Of a stretch of 64,000 nt of DNA, positions 27,035-39,071 are shown piece by piece. Origin of the DNA: Paracraurococcus lichenis. Its GTDB lineage: Bacteria; Pseudomonadota; Alphaproteobacteria; Acetobacterales; Acetobacteraceae. Location: assembly GCF_030657435.1 (NCBI RefSeq), contig NZ_JAUTWS010000004.1:124001-188000 (forward strand), written 5' to 3'. Below the pieces are notes generated by a model. It made no database searches. It saw only the letters and a program-made list of their open reading frames with translations, and was not told the DNA's origin. A program made the position numbers and the translations under genes. Each line of letters begins with the position of its first letter. The stretch's first letter is position 1.

Positions 27035-29449
27035 ATGGCGGATAAGCCCGAAACCCTCCGCGGCGAGCTGCTACCCGTCCTGCCGCTCCGCGACATCGTC
27101 GTCTTCCCGCACATGATCGTGCCGCTCTTCGTGGGCCGCGAGAAGTCCGTGCGCGCGCTGGAAGCGGTGATGCGGGACGACAAGCAGATCCTGCTCGTCG
27201 CCCAGAAGAACGCCGCCCAGGACGATCCCGGCCCGGATGATCTCTACACCGTCGGCACCGTCTCCACCGTCCTGCAGCTCCTGAAGCTGCCCGACGGCAC
27301 CGTCAAGGTGCTGGTCGAGGGCGGCCGGCGTGCGCGCATCGCCGGCTTCAAGGAGACGCAGACCCACTTCGAGGCCTATGCCAGCGCGCTCGACGAGCCG
27401 GCCGGCCAGGCCTCCGAGACCGAGGCGCTGGCCCGCACCGTGGTCGGCCAGTTCGAGCAGTACATCAAGCTCAACAAGAAGATCGCGCCGGAGGTCCTGG
27501 TCTCGATCAACCAGATCGACGACCCGAACAAGCTGGCCGATACCGTCGCCGCCCATCTCTCGCTGAAGATCCCCGAGAAGCAGGAACTGCTGGAGACCTC
27601 CGGCATCTCCTCGCGGCTCGAGCGCGTCTTCGCCCATATGGAGAGCGAGATCGGCGTCCTGCAGGTGGAGAAGCGCATCCGCAACCGCGTCAAGCGGCAG
27701 ATGGAGAAGACGCAGCGCGAGTACTACCTGAACGAGCAGCTCAAGGCGATCCAGAAGGAGCTGGGCGAGGGCGAGGACGGCAAGGACGAGGCCGCGGAGC
27801 TCGAGGCCAAGATCAAGGCCACCAAGCTCTCGAAGGAGGCGCGCGAGAAGGCGATGGCCGAGCTGAAGAAGCTCCGGACCATGAGCCCGATGAGCGCCGA
27901 GGCGACCGTCGTGCGCAACTACCTCGACTGGATGCTGAGCATCCCCTGGAAGAAGCGCAGCAAGGTCCGCAACGACATCATCGAGGCCGAGAAGGTGCTC
28001 GATGCCGACCACTATGGCCTGGAGAAGGTCAAGGAGCGGATCATCGAGTACCTGGCGGTGCAGTCGCGCTCGCCGAAGATCAAGGGCCCGATCCTCTGCC
28101 TCGTCGGCCCGCCCGGCGTCGGCAAGACCTCGCTCGGCAAGTCGATCGCCAAGGCCACCGGCCGCAATTTCGTGCGCATGTCGCTCGGCGGCGTGCGGGA
28201 CGAGGCGGAGGTGCGCGGCCACCGGCGGACCTATATCGGCTCCATGCCCGGCAAGGTCATCCAGGGCATGAAGAAGGCGAAGACCTCCAACCCGCTCTTC
28301 CTGCTCGACGAGATCGACAAGCTCGGCGCCGACTGGCGCGGCGACCCGTCCTCGGCGCTGCTGGAGGTGCTGGATCCGGAGCAGAACGCGACCTTCGCCG
28401 ACCACTACCTCGAGGTCGACTACGACCTGTCGGACGTCATGTTCGTCACCACGGCGAACTCGCTCCGCATGCCGCAGCCGCTGCTCGACCGCATGGAGAT
28501 CATCCGCATCCCCGGCTACACCGAGGATGAGAAGATCGAGATCGCCAAGCGGCACCTGATCAAGAAGCAGTCCGAGGCGAACGGGCTGAAGGACGGCGAG
28601 TGGTCGGTGACCGAGGACGCGCTGCGCGACCTCGTCCGCTACTACACGCGCGAGGCCGGCGTCCGGAACCTCGAGCGCGAGATCGGCGGCCTCGCCCGCA
28701 AGGCGGTGCGCGAGATCGTCTCGAAGAAGGCGAAGAAGGTCCAGATCACCGTCAAGAACCTCGACAAGTTCGCCGGCGTGCGGAAGTTCCGCTACGGCGA
28801 GGCCGAGGCGGAGGACATGGTGGGCGTGGTCACCGGCCTGGCCTGGACCGAGGTCGGCGGCGAGATCCTGACGATCGAGAGCGTCATGGTCCCGGGCAAG
28901 GGCAAGGTGCAGCACACCGGCAAGCTCGGCGACGTCATGCAGGAGAGCGTCAGCGCGGCGATGTCCTATGTCCGCTCGCGGGCGACCAGCTTCGGCATCA
29001 AGCCGACGCTGTTCGAGCGGCGCGACCTGCACGTGCACGTGCCGGAAGGCGCGACGCCGAAGGACGGGCCGAGCGCGGGCATCGCGATGGCGACCAGCAT
29101 CGTCTCCGTCCTCACGGGCATTCCCGTGCGCAAGGACGTGGCGATGACGGGCGAGATCACGCTGCGCGGCCGCGTCCTGCCGATCGGCGGCCTGAAGGAG
29201 AAGCTGCTGGCGGCGCTGCGGACCGGCACCACCACCGTCTTCATCCCGAAGGACAATGAGAAGGACCTGGCGGAGATCCCGGACAATGTGCGGAAGGGGC
29301 TGACCATCATCCCCGTCTCGCATGTGGACGAGGTCATTTCGAAGGCGCTGGTGCGCAAGCCCGAGGCGATCGACTGGGAAGAGCCGCCCGAGCCCCCGGC
29401 GCCGCGCGCCGGCGACGCGGATGGGACGAAGCCCGCGCTGCCGCACTGA
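27035..29449 (+). CDS. lon: ATP-dependent protease Lon
   Basis: An 804-residue homohexameric AAA+ serine protease. The N-terminal substrate domain begins [24 protein letters not shown], a coiled coil follows (about 190-320, [20 protein letters not shown]), and Walker A is GPPGVGKT (358-365) with FLLDEIDK as Walker B. The catalytic Ser is S680 in DGPSAG, with Lys in [14 protein letters not shown]. In Caulobacter Lon degrades DnaA, CcrM and SciP. It is followed by hupB, an HU gene, the classical order. Confidence 0.98.
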   Translation: MADKPETLRGELLPVLPLRDIVVFPHMIVPLFVGREKSVRALEAVMRDDKQILLVAQKNAAQDDPGPDDLYTVGTVSTVLQLLKLPDGTVKVLVEGGRRARIAGFKETQTHFEAYASALDEPAGQASETEALARTVVGQFEQYIKLNKKIAPEVLVSINQIDDPNKLADTVAAHLSLKIPEKQELLETSGISSRLERVFAHMESEIGVLQVEKRIRNRVKRQMEKTQREYYLNEQLKAIQKELGEGEDGKDEAAELEAKIKATKLSKEAREKAMAELKKLRTMSPMSAEATVVRNYLDWMLSIPWKKRSKVRNDIIEAEKVLDADHYGLEKVKERIIEYLAVQSRSPKIKGPILCLVGPPGVGKTSLGKSIAKATGRNFVRMSLGGVRDEAEVRGHRRTYIGSMPGKVIQGMKKAKTSNPLFLLDEIDKLGADWRGDPSSALLEVLDPEQNATFADHYLEVDYDLSDVMFVTTANSLRMPQPLLDRMEIIRIPGYTEDEKIEIAKRHLIKKQSEANGLKDGEWSVTEDALRDLVRYYTREAGVRNLEREIGGLARKAVREIVSKKAKKVQITVKNLDKFAGVRKFRYGEAEAEDMVGVVTGLAWTEVGGEILTIESVMVPGKGKVQHTGKLGDVMQESVSAAMSYVRSRATSFGIKPTLFERRDLHVHVPEGATPKDGPSAGIAMATSIVSVLTGIPVRKDVAMTGEITLRGRVLPIGGLKEKLLAALRTGTTTVFIPKDNEKDLAEIPDNVRKGLTIIPVSHVDEVISKALVRKPEAIDWEEPPEPPAPRAGDADGTKPALPH

Positions 29450-29476
29450 CCGCGCCGGACAGGATCGATGAGTGAG

Positions 29477-29503
29477 CGGGGCGGACCCAAAAGGTCCGCC
29501 CCG
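29477..29503 (+). terminator. Hairpin after lon
   Basis: An 11-bp perfect stem, CGGGGCGGACC (29477-29487) / GGTCCGCCCCG (29493-29503), with a 5-base loop CAAAA. There is no T-run, but position and strength fit a lon terminator. Confidence 0.6.
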
Positions 29504-29673
29504 ATTCGTATGATTTGCGCCACAAATCCCGGGAAAGTCGCGGTAAACCGCGGCTTTGCCGGGGCCTGATCATTGACGCGTGAGAATCGGCCCTCCTAGA
29601 CTCGCCGGCAGTTTCCAACCCGGAATCGTCCGGGTACCCAGGCGGATTTGCCCGGGAAAGGGGGGGCACACGG

Positions 29674-29946
29674 ATGAACAAGCAGGACCTGATTGCCGTC
29701 GTGGCCGAGGCCGGCGACCTGCCGAAGGCCAAGGCCGGCGATGTGCTCGATGCGGTCTTCGAGGCGATCACGCGGTCGCTGAAGAAGAAGCAGGACGTCC
29801 GTCTTGTCGGCTTTGGCACCTTCTCGACCTCGAAGCGGAAGGCCGGCAAGGGCCGCAACCCGCGCACGGGCGAGGAGATCAAGATCCCCGCGACCACCAC
29901 GGTTCGCTTCAAGGCCGGCAAGGGCCTGAAGGACGAGGTGAACTGA
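29674..29946 (+). CDS. hupB: DNA-binding protein HU
   Basis: A 90-residue histone-like protein. It opens MNKQDLIAVVAEAGDLPKAK, has the beta-arm segment VRLVGFGTFSTSKRKAGKGRNP with the GRNPRTGEEIKIPA DNA-intercalating loop, and ends VRFKAGKGLKDEVN. It bends and compacts DNA as a dimer. GGGAAAGGGGGGG lies upstream of the ATG. Monocistronic, with its own terminator. Confidence 0.96.
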   Translation: MNKQDLIAVVAEAGDLPKAKAGDVLDAVFEAITRSLKKKQDVRLVGFGTFSTSKRKAGKGRNPRTGEEIKIPATTTVRFKAGKGLKDEVN

Positions 29947-29958
29947 GCGGATCGCCAA

Positions 29959-29986
29959 GGGGACCAGGGACGGGGGACCAGGGACG
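29959..29986 (+). repeat. Two-copy 14-bp tandem repeat
   Basis: GGGGACCAGGGACG occurs twice in direct succession (29959-29972, 29973-29986) between the hupB stop and its terminator, with a partial third GGGG. Confidence 0.7.
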
Positions 29987-29987
29987 G

Positions 29988-30018
29988 GGGCCGGCGGCGA
30001 CGCCGGCCCTTTCCTTTT
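29988..30018 (+). terminator. Intrinsic terminator after hupB
   Basis: Stem GGGCCGGCG (29988-29996) / CGCCGGCCC (30001-30009) with a GCGA tetraloop, followed by TTTCCTTTT. Confidence 0.85.
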
Positions 30019-30049
30019 GCGCCGGCTTCGGGGCATAGAGGGCGCGCAG

Positions 30050-30121
30050 GGGCGCTTAGCTCAGCGGTAGAGCGCTTCGTTTACACCGAAGATGCCGGGG
30101 GTTCGAATCCCTCAGCGCCCA
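30050..30121 (+). tRNA. tRNA-Val (UAC)
   Basis: Acceptor GGGCGCT (30050-30056) pairs with AGCGCCC (30114-30120); anticodon loop TTTACAC gives TAC; T-loop GTTCGAATC. The discriminator A is followed by TGT, so CCA is not encoded, unlike the other four tRNAs here. Confidence 0.95.
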
Positions 30122-30178
30122 TGTCGCCGCCTTCCGCGATCCGCCGAAGTTCGTTTGGGATCCTTGGGTTCCACCCTG

Positions 30179-30207
30179 TTGACACCCACCGTTCGCGGCC
30201 CTAAACC
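30179..30207 (+). promoter_or_regulatory. Promoter of tRNA-Asp
   Basis: A perfect -35 TTGACA (30179-30184), 17-base spacer and TAAACC (30202-30207) as -10, 16 bases before the mature tRNA. This is the clearest sigma-70-type promoter in the window. Confidence 0.6.
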
Positions 30208-30223
30208 GCCCGCCACGTCGCAA

Positions 30224-30300
<77 letters not shown>

Positions 30301-30312
30301 GACGACGTTGTT

Positions 30313-30349
30313 GCAAAGGCGTCGATCCCCCGTGGATCGACGCCTTTGC
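30313..30349 (+). terminator. Perfect 16-bp hairpin after tRNA-Asp
   Basis: GCAAAGGCGTCGATCC (30313-30328) and its exact reverse complement (30334-30349) flank a CCCGT loop, 12 bases after the tRNA. It probably ends the tRNA transcript, although the following CGCATTCTG is not a T-tract. Confidence 0.65.
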
Positions 30350-30536
30350 CGCATTCTGCCCCCTTTCCGTTCTGCAAAAAATCCTCATCTGCGCCCTGAG
30401 GGAAATCGATCGCCCTCTATGCGAGGTGCGCAGGTCGTGGCTAATGTCCGGCCGCGCTGCGCTGCGGCACAGGCCGCTGCGAGGCCCGCCGTTCGGCCCA
30501 AGCGGCCGCTGCGGCACCATGAAGGGCGGATCAACC

Positions 30537-30905
30537 ATGACCCAGCCGCTGCTGGCCGAGTATTTCCCGATCCTCGTCTTCCTCGGCATTGCCGGGGGCA
30601 TTGCGGTGGCCATGGTGGGCGGCAGCCTGCTGCTGGCGCGCCAGAAGCCGAACCCCGAGAAACTGTCGGCCTATGAATGCGGCTTCGAGCCCTTCGACGA
30701 CACGCGCCGCCGCTTCGACGTGCGTTTCTACCTCGTCGCCATCCTCTTCATCATCTTCGACCTCGAGGTCGCATTCCTCTTCCCCTGGGCGGTGGCGTTG
30801 GGCGATATCGGCTGGTTCGGCTTCCTGTCGATGATCGCCTTCCTGGGGGTCCTGACGGTCGGCTTCATCTACGAATGGCGCAAGGGCGCCCTGGACTGGG
30901 AGTGA
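30537..30905 (+). CDS. nuoA: NADH-quinone oxidoreductase subunit A
   Basis: A 122-residue membrane subunit of complex I with three transmembrane helices. The loop [24 protein letters not shown] is the family signature (ND3-type, with its conserved Cys near the quinone site), and [18 protein letters not shown] is helix 2. GGGCGGA before the ATG at 30537 decides the start over an ATG six codons upstream. First gene of the 14-gene nuo operon; its promoter must lie in 30350-30536. Confidence 0.96.
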   Translation: MTQPLLAEYFPILVFLGIAGGIAVAMVGGSLLLARQKPNPEKLSAYECGFEPFDDTRRRFDVRFYLVAILFIIFDLEVAFLFPWAVALGDIGWFGFLSMIAFLGVLTVGFIYEWRKGALDWE

Positions 30906-30937
30906 CGGCGAGAGCCGCCCCCCGACCGGAGAGCATC

Positions 30938-31495
30938 ATGAGCGGAAACACGGATTCCATCGCCTGGAACCGCGAGCATCTGGCGCCGGGTCCGGCGCAG
31001 GATGCCGTGGTGAAGGGCATCACCGGCGAGATCGAGGAAAAGGGCTTCGTCGTCGCCAACCTCGACAAGGTGGTGAACTGGGCCCGCACCGGCAGCCTCT
31101 GGCCGATGACCTTCGGCCTGGCCTGCTGCGCGGTGCCGATGATCCACGCCTACATGGCGCGCTACGATCTCGACCGCTTCGGCATCATCCCGCGCGGCTC
31201 GCCGCGGCAATCGGACGTGATGATCGTGGCCGGCACGCTGACCAACAAGATGGCGCCGGCGCTGCGCAAGGTCTACGACCAGATGTCGGAGCCGCGCTGG
31301 GTCATCAGCATGGGTAGCTGCGCCAATGGCGGCGGCTACTACCACTATTCCTACAGCGTGGTGCGCGGCTGCGACCGCATCGTGCCGGTGGATGTCTATG
31401 TCCCGGGCTGCCCGCCGACGGCGGAGGGCCTCGTCTACGGCATCCTGCAGCTGCAGAAGAAGATCCGGCGGACGGGGACCATCCTGCGTGGCTGA
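30938..31495 (+). CDS. nuoB: NADH-quinone oxidoreductase subunit B
   Basis: A 185-residue peripheral subunit holding cluster N2, the last Fe-S centre before quinone. Ligand cysteines are in [21 protein letters not shown] and [11 protein letters not shown]. The N-terminal extension of about 40 residues is usual in alphaproteobacteria. CCGGAGAGCATC precedes the ATG. Confidence 0.98.
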   Translation: MSGNTDSIAWNREHLAPGPAQDAVVKGITGEIEEKGFVVANLDKVVNWARTGSLWPMTFGLACCAVPMIHAYMARYDLDRFGIIPRGSPRQSDVMIVAGTLTNKMAPALRKVYDQMSEPRWVISMGSCANGGGYYHYSYSVVRGCDRIVPVDVYVPGCPPTAEGLVYGILQLQKKIRRTGTILRG

Positions 31496-32165
31496 TACCC
31501 TTGACACCGCGGCCCCGGACAGGGCCGGGCGCCTGCAAGCGATGGGCGAGGCGGTGCGCCAGGCGCTGCCGCACGGCACGGTCCGGTCGATCGAGGTGGA
31601 GCGCGGCGAGGAACTCGTCCTCCGCCTCCGCCGCGACGGCCTCGTCGAGACCATGACGCTGCTGCGCGACGGCGCCGACTTCGCCTTCGAGCAGCTCATG
31701 GACCTCTGCGGCGTCGACTGGCCGGAGCGGCCGGAGCGCTTCGAGGTCGTCTACAACCTGCTCAGCCTGTCGCTGAACCAGCGCATCCGCGTGGTGGTCT
31801 CGACCGATGCCGCGACCCCGGTGCCGAGCCTCGCCGCCGTCTGGCCGAACGCCACCTGGTACGAGCGCGAGGCCTGGGACATGTACGGCATCGTCTTCGA
31901 GGGCCAGACCGATCTGCGGCGGCTGCTGACCGACTACGGCTTCGAGGGTCATCCGCTGCGCAAGGACTTCCCGCTGACCGGCTATGTCGAGGTCCGCTAC
32001 GACGAGGAGCGCAAGCAGGTCGTCTACGAGCCGGTGACGCTCACCCAGGACTTCCGCAATTTCGACTTCCTCTCCCCCTGGGAGGCGATGACCACGCTGC
32101 CCGGCGACGAGAAGGTGCATCTGAACCGCATCGAGGGGCCGAAGCCCCAAGGAACCACCCCATGA
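31488..32165 (+). CDS. nuoC: NADH-quinone oxidoreductase subunit C
   Basis: A 225-residue subunit of the 30-kDa type, bridging NuoB and NuoD. Signature: [42 protein letters not shown], seen here in pieces such as EREAWDMYG and [10 protein letters not shown]. It starts with GTG at 31488, overlapping nuoB by 8 bases; the next ATG (31542) has no ribosome binding site. NuoC and NuoD are separate, unlike the fused NuoCD of E. coli. Confidence 0.95.
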   Translation: MADTLDTAAPDRAGRLQAMGEAVRQALPHGTVRSIEVERGEELVLRLRRDGLVETMTLLRDGADFAFEQLMDLCGVDWPERPERFEVVYNLLSLSLNQRIRVVVSTDAATPVPSLAAVWPNATWYEREAWDMYGIVFEGQTDLRRLLTDYGFEGHPLRKDFPLTGYVEVRYDEERKQVVYEPVTLTQDFRNFDFLSPWEAMTTLPGDEKVHLNRIEGPKPQGTTP

Positions 32166-33442
32166 GCGGCAGTTCCGCGATGGCGTCCGAGGCGGGGCCG
32201 CTGAGCACCGCCGCGGATCCCGCCAGCCTGGCCTCCGCCTCCGGCGTCTCCGAGCAGCGCCGCACGGTCGAGGTGGACAGCCACACCATCAATTTCGGCC
32301 CGCAGCACCCGGCGGCGCACGGCGTGCTGCGCCTCATCCTCGAGATGAAGGGCGAGGTGGTGGAGCGTGCCGATCCGCATATCGGCCTGCTGCATCGCGG
32401 CACCGAGAAGCTGATGGAGTACAAGACCTACCTCCAGGCCATGCCCTACATGGACCGCCTGGACTACGTCTCGCCCATGTGCATGGAGCACTCCTACGTC
32501 CTGGCGGTGGAGCGGCTGCTGCGCATCGAGGACCAGATCCCCGGGCGGGCGCGGATCATCCGCACCATGTTCGCGGAACTGACCCGCATCCTGAACCACC
32601 TGCTGAACGTCACCACCTATGCGCTGGATTGCGGCGCCATCACCCCGGCACTCTGGGGCTTCGAGCAGCGCGAGCACCTGCTCGAGTTCTACGAGGCGGT
32701 GGGCGGCAGCCATTACCACGTGAACTACTTCCGCGCCGGCGGCGTGGCGAAGGACATCCCGGCCTCGCTCGAGGACCGTATCGGCGGCTGGTGCCGGCAG
32801 TTCCCGAAATTCCTCGAGGATCTCGAGGGGCTGCTGACCGAGAACCGCATCTTCAAGCAGCGCACCGTCGATATCGGCGTCATGACCGCGGAGCAGGCGA
32901 TGGAATGGGGCTTCAGCGGGCCCTGCCTGCGCGCCTCCGGCCTGCCCTGGGACCTGCGGAAGTCGCAGCCCTACGAGATCTACGCCGATCTCGACTTCGA
33001 GGTGCCGGTCGGCCGGCATGGCGACTGCTATGACCGCTACCTCATCCGCATCCAGGAGATGCGGCAGAGCCTGCGCATGGTGGAACAGTGCCTGGCGCGG
33101 CTGAAGCCGGGACCGGTGAAGATCCTCGACAACAAGATCACGCCGCCGAAGCGCGGCGAGATGAAGCGGTCGATGGAATCGCTCATCCACCACTTCAAGC
33201 TCTACACCGAAGGCTACCACGTGCCGGAAGGCGCGACCTATACGGTGACCGAGGCGCCGAAGGGCGAGTTCGGCGTCTACCTGGTCGCCGACGGCACCAA
33301 CCGGCCCTATCGCTGCAAGATCCGCGCGCCCGGCTACGCGCATCTCCAGGCCATGGAGACCCTCTCCAAGGGCCATATGCTCGCCGATGCGGTGGCCATC
33401 ATCGGCTCGCTCGACATCGTCTTCGGGGAGATCGACCGCTGA
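32162..33442 (+). CDS. nuoD: NADH-quinone oxidoreductase subunit D
   Basis: A 426-residue 49-kDa-type subunit that forms the quinone pocket with NuoB. Signatures are [37 protein letters not shown] and [14 protein letters not shown]. The N-terminus has a Ser/Ala-rich extension of about 35 residues before the conserved part. ATGA overlap with nuoC suggests translational coupling. Confidence 0.98.
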   Translation: MSGSSAMASEAGPLSTAADPASLASASGVSEQRRTVEVDSHTINFGPQHPAAHGVLRLILEMKGEVVERADPHIGLLHRGTEKLMEYKTYLQAMPYMDRLDYVSPMCMEHSYVLAVERLLRIEDQIPGRARIIRTMFAELTRILNHLLNVTTYALDCGAITPALWGFEQREHLLEFYEAVGGSHYHVNYFRAGGVAKDIPASLEDRIGGWCRQFPKFLEDLEGLLTENRIFKQRTVDIGVMTAEQAMEWGFSGPCLRASGLPWDLRKSQPYEIYADLDFEVPVGRHGDCYDRYLIRIQEMRQSLRMVEQCLARLKPGPVKILDNKITPPKRGEMKRSMESLIHHFKLYTEGYHVPEGATYTVTEAPKGEFGVYLVADGTNRPYRCKIRAPGYAHLQAMETLSKGHMLADAVAIIGSLDIVFGEIDR

Positions 33443-34077
33443 TGACCGAGGACGTCTCGACCAGCAACGAGATCGCGCAGCCCGAGAGCTTCGCCTTCGA
33501 CGAGGAGAGCCATGCGGCGATCGAGAAGATCGTCGCGCGCTATCCCGCGGGGAAGCAGGCCAGCGCCGTCATCCCCCTGCTCTATGTGGTGCAGCGGCAG
33601 ATGAAGCGGCAGACCGGCAGCGCCTGGGTGCCGCTGAAGGGCATGGACGCCGTCGCGGAGCGGCTCGGCATGGCGCCGATCCGCGTCTACGAGGTCGCCA
33701 CCTTCTATTTCATGTTCAACACCAAGCCGATCGGCAAATACCACCTGCAGGTCTGCGGCACGACGCCCTGCTGGCTGCGCGGGTCGGAGGATGTGGCGCG
33801 CGCCTGCCGCGACGCCGCGCATGTTACGGGCTATGGCCAGACCAGCGCGGACGGGATGTTCACCCTGACCGAGGTCGAGTGCCTCGGCGGCTGCGTGAAT
33901 GCGCCCATCCTGCAGGTGGACGACGACTACTACGAGGACCTGGACTACGAGAGCACGGTGACGCTGATCGAGGCGCTGCGGCGCGGCGAGCGGCCGGCGC
34001 CGGGTTCCGTCATCGGCCGCCGGACCAGCGCCCCTGTCGGCGGGCCGCTGACGCTGCTGGACGTGCCGGGAGAGTGA
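33442..34077 (+). CDS. nuoE: NADH-quinone oxidoreductase subunit E
   Basis: A 211-residue 24-kDa-type subunit with a thioredoxin-like 2Fe-2S centre (N1a). Ligands are [10 protein letters not shown] and [10 protein letters not shown]. The first A of its ATG is the last base of the nuoD stop codon. A C-terminal tail ([15 protein letters not shown]) is typical of alphaproteobacteria and mitochondria. Confidence 0.96.
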   Translation: MTEDVSTSNEIAQPESFAFDEESHAAIEKIVARYPAGKQASAVIPLLYVVQRQMKRQTGSAWVPLKGMDAVAERLGMAPIRVYEVATFYFMFNTKPIGKYHLQVCGTTPCWLRGSEDVARACRDAAHVTGYGQTSADGMFTLTEVECLGGCVNAPILQVDDDYYEDLDYESTVTLIEALRRGERPAPGSVIGRRTSAPVGGPLTLLDVPGE

Positions 34078-34081
34078 CGCC

Positions 34082-35395
<1,314 letters not shown>

Positions 35396-35401
35396 GCGCC
35401 G

Positions 35402-37450
35402 ATGGCGAAGGTCACCGTTGACGGGATCGAGGTGGAGGTGCCGAACGGCGTCTCCGTCCTGCAGGCCTGCGAGGCAGCGGGCAAGGAGATCCCGCGCTTC
35501 TGCTACCATGAGCGGCTCTCGGTCGCCGGCAATTGCCGCATGTGCCTGGTCGAGGTGGAGAAGGCGCCGAAGCCCATCGCCTCCTGCGCCTATCCGGTCG
35601 CCGACGGCATGAAGGTCTTCACGGACAGCGAGATGGTCCGCAAGGGCCGCCGCGGCGTGATGGAATTCCTGCTCATCAACCACCCGCTGGACTGCCCGAT
35701 CTGCGACCAGGGCGGCGAGTGCGACCTGCAGGACCAGGCGGTCGCCTATGGCCTCGACAAGAGCCGCTATCTCGAGGAGAAGCGCTCGGTCAAGGACAAG
35801 TACATGGGTCCGCTGATCAAGACGATCATGACCCGCTGCATCCAGTGCACCCGCTGCGTCCGCTTCGCCACCGAGGTCGCCGGCGTGCCGGAACTCGGTG
35901 CGACCAACCGCGGCGAGGGCATGGAGATCGGCACCTATGTCGAGAAGGCGCTGACCACCGAGCTCAGCGGCAACCTGATCGACATCTGCCCGGTCGGCGC
36001 GCTGACCAGCCGTCCCTATGCCTTCGTCTCGCGGCCCTGGGAGCTGCGCAAGACCGACAGCGTGGACGTACTGGACGCCACGGGAACCAATATCCGCGTC
36101 GATGCCCGCTCGGGCGAGGTGCTGCGCATCCTGCCGCGCACCAATGACGACGTGAACGAGGAGTGGATGGCCGATCGCGGCCGCTTCTCCTTCGATGGCC
36201 TCAAGCGCCGCCGCCTGGACCGGCCCTGGGTGAAGGTTGACGGCAAGCTGAAGCCGGCGAGCTGGGCCGAGGCCTTCGGCGCCATCGCCGCCAGGCTGAA
36301 GGGGCTGCCGGGCGACCGCATCGGCGCCGTGGTCGGCGAGCTCGCGGATGCCGAGGCGATCCTGGCGCTCAAGGAGCTGATGGGTGCGCTCGGTAGCCGC
36401 AACCTCGAATGCCGCACAGATGGCGCGGCCCTCGATGCCTCGCGGCGCGACTTCTACACTTTCAATACCGGCATCGCCGGCATCGAGGAGGCGGATGCGC
36501 TGCTGGTCATCGGCAGCGATGTTCGCCGCGAGGCGCCGGTGATCAATGCCCGGATCCGCAAGCGGGTCGCTTCCGGCGGCATCCCGGTCGGCCTGGTTGG
36601 GCCGCAGGGTCTGGACCTGACCTATCCGCACCGGTGGCTGGGGGAGGGGGGCGAGACGCTCCGCGCGCTCGCCGCCGGCACGCATCCCTTCAACGAGGCA
36701 CTGCGCAACGCCAAGCGGCCGATGCTGATCCTCGGCCGCGGCGCCCTGGCGCGGCCCGACGGCGCGGCGGTGCTGGCCGCGGCCTGGCAGGTCGCGGCGC
36801 AGAACAACATGCTGCAGCCGGACTGGCACGGCTTCAACCTGCTGCACCTCTTCGGCGGGCAGGTCGCGGCGCTCGATCTCGGCTTCGTCCCGCCGCAAGG
36901 CGGGGCGGCGATTGCGCCGCAGATCCAGGCGCTCTGGCTGCTCGGCGCCGAGGTGGATCCCGCCGCCATCCCGGCCGGCGCCTTCGTCGTCTACCAGGGC
37001 CACCACGGCGAGGCCGCGGCGGCGCGGGCCGACGTGATCCTGCCGGGCGCGGCCTATACCGAGAAGGACGCGACCTGGGTCAATACCGAGGGGCGCGTGC
37101 AGCGCGGGCGCATCGCGGTCTATCCGCCGGGCGAGGCGCGGGAGGACTGGAAGATCCTTCGCGCGGCCTCCGAGGCGCTCGGCAAGCGGCTGCCCTATGA
37201 TTCGCTGGAGGCGGTGCGGGCGCGGCTGGCGCAGGTGAACCCGGTCTTCGCCGGCACCGGCTTCGCGCCGCATGGCTGCACGGACCAGGCGGGCCCGGCG
37301 GGCGATGCCGGCGCGGTCGGCGACGCCGCCTTCGCCCCGGCGCTGCCCAACTACTGGCAGGCGGACCCGATCAGCCGTGCCTCGGCCACCATGGCGGAAT
37401 GCGCGGATGTCTACCTGGTCCATCCGCAGAAGCAGATGGCGGCGGAGTGA
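35402..37450 (+). CDS. nuoG: NADH-quinone oxidoreductase subunit G
   Basis: A 682-residue 75-kDa-type subunit. The N-terminal ferredoxin-like domain has [15 protein letters not shown] (2Fe-2S N1b); the next segment [12 protein letters not shown] supplies the His/Cys ligand region; [10 protein letters not shown] gives N4/N5-type ligands. A molybdopterin-oxidoreductase-like domain follows, without cofactor. The length matches the mitochondrial form (about 690), shorter than E. coli NuoG. Confidence 0.97.
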   Translation: MAKVTVDGIEVEVPNGVSVLQACEAAGKEIPRFCYHERLSVAGNCRMCLVEVEKAPKPIASCAYPVADGMKVFTDSEMVRKGRRGVMEFLLINHPLDCPICDQGGECDLQDQAVAYGLDKSRYLEEKRSVKDKYMGPLIKTIMTRCIQCTRCVRFATEVAGVPELGATNRGEGMEIGTYVEKALTTELSGNLIDICPVGALTSRPYAFVSRPWELRKTDSVDVLDATGTNIRVDARSGEVLRILPRTNDDVNEEWMADRGRFSFDGLKRRRLDRPWVKVDGKLKPASWAEAFGAIAARLKGLPGDRIGAVVGELADAEAILALKELMGALGSRNLECRTDGAALDASRRDFYTFNTGIAGIEEADALLVIGSDVRREAPVINARIRKRVASGGIPVGLVGPQGLDLTYPHRWLGEGGETLRALAAGTHPFNEALRNAKRPMLILGRGALARPDGAAVLAAAWQVAAQNNMLQPDWHGFNLLHLFGGQVAALDLGFVPPQGGAAIAPQIQALWLLGAEVDPAAIPAGAFVVYQGHHGEAAAARADVILPGAAYTEKDATWVNTEGRVQRGRIAVYPPGEAREDWKILRAASEALGKRLPYDSLEAVRARLAQVNPVFAGTGFAPHGCTDQAGPAGDAGAVGDAAFAPALPNYWQADPISRASATMAECADVYLVHPQKQMAAE

Positions 37451-37455
37451 CTGAG

Positions 37456-38466
37456 ATGGACGGCTTCCTCTCCACCCCCATCGGCATCCTCGCCATCACC
37501 CTCGCGCAGACCCTGGCGCTGCTGGTGCCGGTGCTGATCGGCGTCGCCTATCTGACGCTGGCCGAGCGCAAGGTGCTGGCCGCCATGCAGATGCGGAAGG
37601 GGCCGAACGTGGTCGGCCCCTTCGGCCTGCTGCAGCCCTTCGCCGATGCGCTGAAGATGCTGATGAAGGAGACGATCGTCCCCTCCGGGTCGAACCGCTA
37701 CCTCTTCCTCTTCGCGCCCATGCTGACCTTCATGTTGGCGATGCTGGCCTGGGCGGTGATCCCGGTGAACGAGGGCTGGGCGATCGCCGACATCAATGTC
37801 GGCATCCTCTACCTCTTCGCCATCAGCTCGCTCGGCGTCTACGGCATCATCATCGCGGGCTGGGCGTCCAACTCCAAATACGCCTTCCTCGGCGCGCTGC
37901 GCTCGGCGGCGCAGATGGTCAGCTACGAGGTCTCGATGGGCTTCGTCATCGTGACCGTGCTGATGTGCGTGGGCTCGCTGAACCTGACGGCGATCGTGAA
38001 GGCGCAGGAGACCGTCTGGTTCTTCATCCCGCTCTTCCCGATGTTCATCATCTTCTTCATCAGCACGCTGGCGGAGACGAACCGGGCGCCCTTCGACCTG
38101 CCGGAGGGCGAGAGCGAGCTGGTGGCTGGCTTCTTTGTCGAATACAGTTCGATGAGCTTCGCGCTGTTCTTCCTCGGCGAATACGCGAACATGATCCTCA
38201 TGTCCGCGCTGACCACCATCCTCTTCCTGGGTGGCTGGCTGCCGCCGATCGCGACCGAGCCCTTCACCTGGATCCCCGGGCCGATCTGGTTCGCGCTGAA
38301 GATCTGCCTCTGCCTCTTCACCTTCATCTGGGTCCGCGCGACCTTCCCGCGCTACCGCTACGACCAGCTCATGCGGCTGGGCTGGAAGGTCTTCCTGCCC
38401 TTCAGCCTGCTCTGGCTGGTGCTGACGGCGGCGGTGCTCAAGCTGACCGGCTGGCTGCCGGCGTAA
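37456..38466 (+). CDS. nuoH: NADH-quinone oxidoreductase subunit H
   Basis: A 336-residue ND1-type membrane subunit with eight helices, at the junction with the peripheral arm. Signatures: [21 protein letters not shown] and [20 protein letters not shown]. The ATG at 37456 is preferred; a GTG at 37447 overlapping the nuoG stop would add three residues. Confidence 0.97.
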   Translation: MDGFLSTPIGILAITLAQTLALLVPVLIGVAYLTLAERKVLAAMQMRKGPNVVGPFGLLQPFADALKMLMKETIVPSGSNRYLFLFAPMLTFMLAMLAWAVIPVNEGWAIADINVGILYLFAISSLGVYGIIIAGWASNSKYAFLGALRSAAQMVSYEVSMGFVIVTVLMCVGSLNLTAIVKAQETVWFFIPLFPMFIIFFISTLAETNRAPFDLPEGESELVAGFFVEYSSMSFALFFLGEYANMILMSALTTILFLGGWLPPIATEPFTWIPGPIWFALKICLCLFTFIWVRATFPRYRYDQLMRLGWKVFLPFSLLWLVLTAAVLKLTGWLPA

Positions 38467-38478
38467 GGACCGACGACG

Positions 38479-38967
38479 ATGGCCACCCTCGATCGCGCCG
38501 CCCGCAGCATGCTGCTGTCCGAGCTGGTCTCGGGCATGGCGCTGACCTTGAAGTATTTCTTCAAGCCCAAGGTCACCATCAACTACCCCTATGAGAAGGG
38601 GCCGATCTCGCCCCGCTTCAAGGGCGAGCATGCACTGCGCCGCTATCCCAATGGCGAGGAGCGGTGCATCGCCTGCAAGCTCTGCGAGGCGATCTGCCCG
38701 GCCCAGGCGATCACCATCGAGGCCGAGCCGCGCGAGGACGGCAGCCGCCGCACCACGCGCTACGACATCGACATGGTGAAATGCATCTATTGCGGCATGT
38801 GCGAGGAAGCCTGCCCGGTGGACGCCATCGTCGAGGGCCCGAATTTCGAGTTCTCCGTCGAGACGCGGGAGGAGCTGCTCTACGACAAGCAGAAGCTCCT
38901 CTCGAACGGCGACCGGTGGGAGCCGGAACTCGCCAAGCGGCTCGAGCTCGACGCCCCCTACCGCTGA
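38479..38967 (+). CDS. nuoI: NADH-quinone oxidoreductase subunit I
   Basis: A 162-residue 8Fe ferredoxin-type subunit with clusters N6a and N6b. The two ligand sets are [14 protein letters not shown] and [16 protein letters not shown] short amphipathic N-terminal helix ([13 protein letters not shown]) is usual. A strong hairpin follows, before nuoJ. Confidence 0.98.
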   Translation: MATLDRAARSMLLSELVSGMALTLKYFFKPKVTINYPYEKGPISPRFKGEHALRRYPNGEERCIACKLCEAICPAQAITIEAEPREDGSRRTTRYDIDMVKCIYCGMCEEACPVDAIVEGPNFEFSVETREELLYDKQKLLSNGDRWEPELAKRLELDAPYR

Positions 38968-38975
38968 CTGATCAC

Positions 38976-38998
38976 CCGGGCCGCGACGAGCGGCCCGG
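38976..38998 (+). other. Hairpin between nuoI and nuoJ
   Basis: Perfect 9-bp stem CCGGGCCGC (38976-38984) / GCGGCCCGG (38990-38998) with a GACGA loop, in the 104-base gap inside the operon. Not followed by a T-tract; it may set relative expression or mark RNA processing. Confidence 0.5.
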
Positions 38999-39071
38999 TT
39001 CCTGTCTCACGCGCCCCATCCGGGGCCACACCGGACGACGCCATGACGCAGCAACGGCCTGGAGGCACGCG

